Source: Pseudonocardia alaniniphila (lineage in GTDB: Bacteria; Actinomycetota; Actinomycetes; Mycobacteriales; Pseudonocardiaceae). From it: a stretch of DNA of 44,037 nt. The notes below the pieces were generated by a model. That model was given only the letters and a program-made list of their open reading frames with translations. It was not told where the DNA came from and did no database searches. Of the stretch, positions 41,688 to 44,037 are shown piece after piece; the first letter of the stretch is position 1; every line of letters starts with the position of its first letter. Location: assembly GCF_022524485.1 (NCBI RefSeq), contig NZ_JAKXMK010000021.1:1-44037 (forward strand), written 5' to 3'. A program made the position numbers and the translations under genes.

Positions 41688-43054
41688 CGCTTCATGAACG
41701 GCGGAACGTCCACGTCGTCGTCGAAATCCGTCGCCTCGACCGGCTGGGTGAAGGGCGGCGTCCGCTCCGGTGCGGGACGAGAGCCGTCCGCGGGCTGGCC
41801 CGAGGGGTCGTACCCCGAGTCGCGACGCGGGGAGTCGGGCTGACGCGGAGCGGGCGGAGCGTAGGGCCCCGATCCCGGAGCGGACGGCGGCAGCGTGCCG
41901 GACTGGTGCGCCGCGGCCGGGCTACCGGCCGAGGGCCTCGTGCCGTTCGCGAAGCCGTTGCCGCCCTGCGGGTGCGGTGTGCCGTTGCCGGCCGCCGCGG
42001 GCTGGCTCGAGGACGAGTGCTCCGCGGCGTGCGCGCCGGAACCCGTCCCGCCGGTCTGCCGCTCCGGAGAGCGGAACGCCGTAGGCTCCATCTTCTTGTG
42101 CGTCGGGCCTCCGGCCTCGAACCCGGCGGCGATGACCGTGACGCGCACCTCGTCGCCGAGGGAGTCGTCGATCACCGTGCCGAAGATGATGTTGGCCTCG
42201 GGGTGCGCGGCCTCCTGCACGAGCGAAGCGGCCTCGTTGATCTCGAACAGGCCCAGGTCGGACCCGCCTGCGATCGAGAGCAGCACGCCCTGGGCGCCGT
42301 CCATCGACGCCTCGAGCAGCGGCGAGTTGATGGCCTTGCCCGCTGCCTGCACCGCCCGGCCCTCGCCGCGCGAGGACCCGATGCCCATGAGGGCGCTGCC
42401 TGCCCCGGACATGACGCTCTTCACGTCGGCGAAGTCGAGATTGATCAAGCCGGGCGTGGTGATCAGGTTCGTGATTCCCTGCACACCGGAGAGGAGTACC
42501 TCGTCGGCGGAGCGGAAGGCGTCCATCAGCGAGACGCCCACGTCACCGAGTTGCAGGAGCCGGTCGTTCGGGATGACGATCAGGGTGTCGCACTCGTTGC
42601 GCAGCGACTGGATCCCGTCCTCGGCCTGCCCGGCGCGCCTGCGCCCTTCGAACGTGAAGGGACGCGTGACCACGCCGATGGTCAGGGCACCGAGCTTGCG
42701 GGCGATCGACGCGATGACCGGCGCGCCACCGGTGCCCGTGCCGCCGCCCTCGCCCGCGGTGACGAAGACCATGTCGGCCCCCTTGAGGACCTCCTCGATC
42801 TCCTCGCGGTGATCCTCGGCCGCCTTGCGGCCCACCTCCGGATTGGCGCCGGCACCCAGTCCGCGCGTGAGCTCCCGCCCGATGTCCAGCTTGACGTCGG
42901 CATCGGACATCAGCAGCGCCTGGGCATCGGTGTTCACCGCTATGAACTCGACACCCTTGAGGCCTACCTCGATCATGCGGTTGACGGCGTTCACGCCGCC
43001 GCCACCGATGCCGACGACCTTGATCACGGCCAGGTAGTTGTGCGGGGGCGTCAT
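41684..43054 (-). CDS. ftsZ: Cell division protein FtsZ
   Basis: 456 aa GTPase that polymerises into the Z-ring. The tubulin signature GGGTGTGGAP is near residue 105. IKVVGIGGGGVNAVNRMI binds GTP, and NLDFADVKSVM is the T7 loop region. After the core (to about 315) is a long Ala/Gly/Pro/Ser-rich linker of about 125 residues and a conserved end, DDDVDVPPFMKR, which binds SepF. No intein. The ATG at 43054 is preceded by GAAGG. Its stop is coupled to pgeF by GTGA. Confidence 0.97.
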   Translation of the reverse strand: MTPPHNYLAVIKVVGIGGGGVNAVNRMIEVGLKGVEFIAVNTDAQALLMSDADVKLDIGRELTRGLGAGANPEVGRKAAEDHREEIEEVLKGADMVFVTAGEGGGTGTGGAPVIASIARKLGALTIGVVTRPFTFEGRRRAGQAEDGIQSLRNECDTLIVIPNDRLLQLGDVGVSLMDAFRSADEVLLSGVQGITNLITTPGLINLDFADVKSVMSGAGSALMGIGSSRGEGRAVQAAGKAINSPLLEASMDGAQGVLLSIAGGSDLGLFEINEAASLVQEAAHPEANIIFGTVIDDSLGDEVRVTVIAAGFEAGGPTHKKMEPTAFRSPERQTGGTGSGAHAAEHSSSSQPAAAGNGTPHPQGGNGFANGTRPSAGSPAAAHQSGTLPPSAPGSGPYAPPAPRQPDSPRRDSGYDPSGQPADGSRPAPERTPPFTQPVEATDFDDDVDVPPFMKR

Positions 43055-43080
43055 GGCGCACCTTCCAGTCCAGCTCGGGT

Positions 43081-43096
43081 CGGACCCAGGGGTCCG
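43081..43096. promoter_or_regulatory. Perfect palindrome in the ftsZ leader
   Basis: CGGACCC-AG-GGGTCCG, 7-bp perfect arms, about 27-42 nt before the ftsZ ATG. As RNA it could form a tight hairpin; as DNA it could be a small operator. No role is proven. Confidence 0.4.
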
Positions 43097-43111
43097 GGCC
43101 TTCGTGATCGA

Positions 43112-43140
43112 ACGCTAGGTCGCGTCATGGTCGCGGTCCA
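43112..43140 (-). promoter_or_regulatory. Putative ftsZ promoter
   Basis: Minus strand -10 TAGCGT (43112-43117) and -35 TGGACC (43135-43140) with a 17-bp spacer. It lies between ftsQ and ftsZ, where actinobacteria often have an ftsZ promoter. A 6-bp palindrome CCGACC-G-GGTCGG at 43168-43180 lies just beyond the ftsQ stop and might be a weak terminator. Confidence 0.4.
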
Positions 43141-43204
43141 GCAGGCGCGCCGCGCGACGGCAACCCCCCGACCGGGTCGGAGGTGAACTCACCCACCACC
43201 AAGC

Positions 43205-44011
43205 TCACCGCGTGATCGTAGGCAGGTCCGGGCTCGTCACGTCGAATACGTGGCCTGGCTGCGTGAGCAAGGGCATGAGCACAGCCGCCTTCTCCGGAGA
43301 GCGGTCGGGGGACCCCCAGCGGACCTGCCGGTCGCCGGTCAGGCCGAGGGTGACCTGCCCCGGTGCCTCCGGCGCTGTGTCCGTGGCGTCCACGGTCAGG
43401 AGCTGAGACCGTAGTGCATCGGGCACCGCGGCGAGCACGCTGATCGCCGCCTGCGTGGATGCGTCGTCCGGCCCGACGGCCCCGAACGTGAAGCTCGGCA
43501 GCCCGGGCGGGGGCGTGCCGGGGTAGACGGTGCCGAACCGGTCGACGAGAGCCTGGCCTTGCCCGGTCTGCACCGTGGCCACCGCGACCCGCGGGGTGAC
43601 GTCGATGGTGACCGTGTGGAGCCAGGTGCGTGAGACGCGGACCGACTCCACGCCCGGCAGATGGGCCACCCGGGAGGCGATCGCCGCCGTGTCCACCGCG
43701 GCCAGCGGCGTGCCGAGGTTGACGTCCGCGGCCTTCACCACGTCCTCGGTGCGCACGGCCCCGGTGGCCGACGCCGCTGGGTTCTCCGAGTTGACCTGCA
43801 CCTGTTCGATGTCAGCGAACCCGACGTCGAACAGCAGTATCCGACCGGTCAGTCCCAGCCCGACGAGCAGCAGCAGCCCGATCAGCAACGCGGCGAGCCG
43901 TCGGCGCCGGTAGCGCGCCGCCGAGTGCGGCCGCGGCACCGGGCGGCCCGGACGCCCCGGCGGGCGCCGGGTGGGCCGGCCTTCCATCGAACGCGGGGAT
44001 GCCGGGCGCAC
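43205..44011 (-). CDS. ftsQ: Cell division protein FtsQ
   Basis: At least 268 aa. A basic Pro/Arg-rich cytoplasmic part leads to one membrane segment (LAALLIGLLLLVGLGLTG, about 39-56), then the POTRA domain (FADIEQVQVN ... PLAAVDTAAIASRVAHLPGVESVRVSRTWLHTVTIDV) and the beta domain (AVATVQTGQGQALVDRFGTVYPG). FtsQ is a divisome scaffold. The GTG at 44011 is the first start in the window, but the frame is open to the edge at 44037, so the true start may lie outside. Confidence 0.92.
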   Translation of the reverse strand: MRPASPRSMEGRPTRRPPGRPGRPVPRPHSAARYRRRRLAALLIGLLLLVGLGLTGRILLFDVGFADIEQVQVNSENPAASATGAVRTEDVVKAADVNLGTPLAAVDTAAIASRVAHLPGVESVRVSRTWLHTVTIDVTPRVAVATVQTGQGQALVDRFGTVYPGTPPPGLPSFTFGAVGPDDASTQAAISVLAAVPDALRSQLLTVDATDTAPEAPGQVTLGLTGDRQVRWGSPDRSPEKAAVLMPLLTQPGHVFDVTSPDLPTITR

Positions 44012-44037
44012 GGCCGGGCGCGGAGTGGTCGAGCTAC

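Overview
The window is high-GC actinobacterial chromosomal DNA, most likely from Pseudonocardiaceae (Pseudonocardia-like). The evidence is the gene order nadA-nadB-nadC-hisD, a dcw block ftsQ-ftsZ-pgeF-yggS-sepF-yggT-wag31-ileS with an actinobacterial T-box in front of ileS, a type-I bioB followed by the small auxiliary gene bsaP, frequent 4-bp ATGA/GTGA stop-start overlaps, many GTG starts, and many TANNNT -10 boxes placed 6-8 nt before start codons (leaderless transcripts). The genus is inferred. I see no tRNA, rRNA, CRISPR array, insertion sequence or prophage.

Layout. 1-75: first 25 codons of hisD, running off the left edge. 193-3697: de novo NAD operon nadA-nadB-nadC (minus strand), with a 29-bp near-perfect palindrome at its promoter. 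Facing it is nrtR (3863-4561), a Nudix-type NAD regulator, followed by a Lon-substrate-domain gene. 5282-5773: orphan PemK/MazF-fold gene. 5854-8937: biotin operon bioF-bioD-bioB-bsaP. 9019-10026: tandem GNAT acetyltransferase. 10105-11388: bioA, divergent from a PaaX-family regulator. 12312-12644: GYD-domain protein. 12736-16281: replicative DNA polymerase dnaE. 16559-18785: HxlR-family regulator divergent from a flavin oxidoreductase, with an 11-bp inverted-repeat operator between them. 18889-21131: alpha/beta hydrolase coupled to a glycosyltransferase that carries six in-frame 33-bp repeats. 21142-24138: glycosyltransferase, EamA/DMT-like membrane protein and DUF998 membrane protein. 24200-27897: antiporter-lspA-rluD-anchored protein operon. 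28045-30838: sensor kinase, LuxR-type response regulator, DUF4097 protein. 30852-32939: methyltransferase, then a TetR regulator divergent from DUF4267 and a 72-aa protein, with twin operators. 32946-44011: DUF167, ileS with its T-box, a disordered membrane protein with an Ada-like metal-binding tail, wag31, yggT, sepF, yggS, pgeF, ftsZ and ftsQ.

Most of the region is core metabolism (NAD, biotin), replication, translation and cell division. The accessory content is concentrated at 16.5-24.2 kb and 28-33 kb. The least explained pieces are the repeat-bearing glycosyltransferase, the self-contained regulator/target pairs with visible operators (NrtR, HxlR with an N-terminal Cys, TetR with two operators), the Ada-like membrane protein beside wag31, and the competing hairpins downstream of dnaE. 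No wholly new multi-gene system stands out with confidence.
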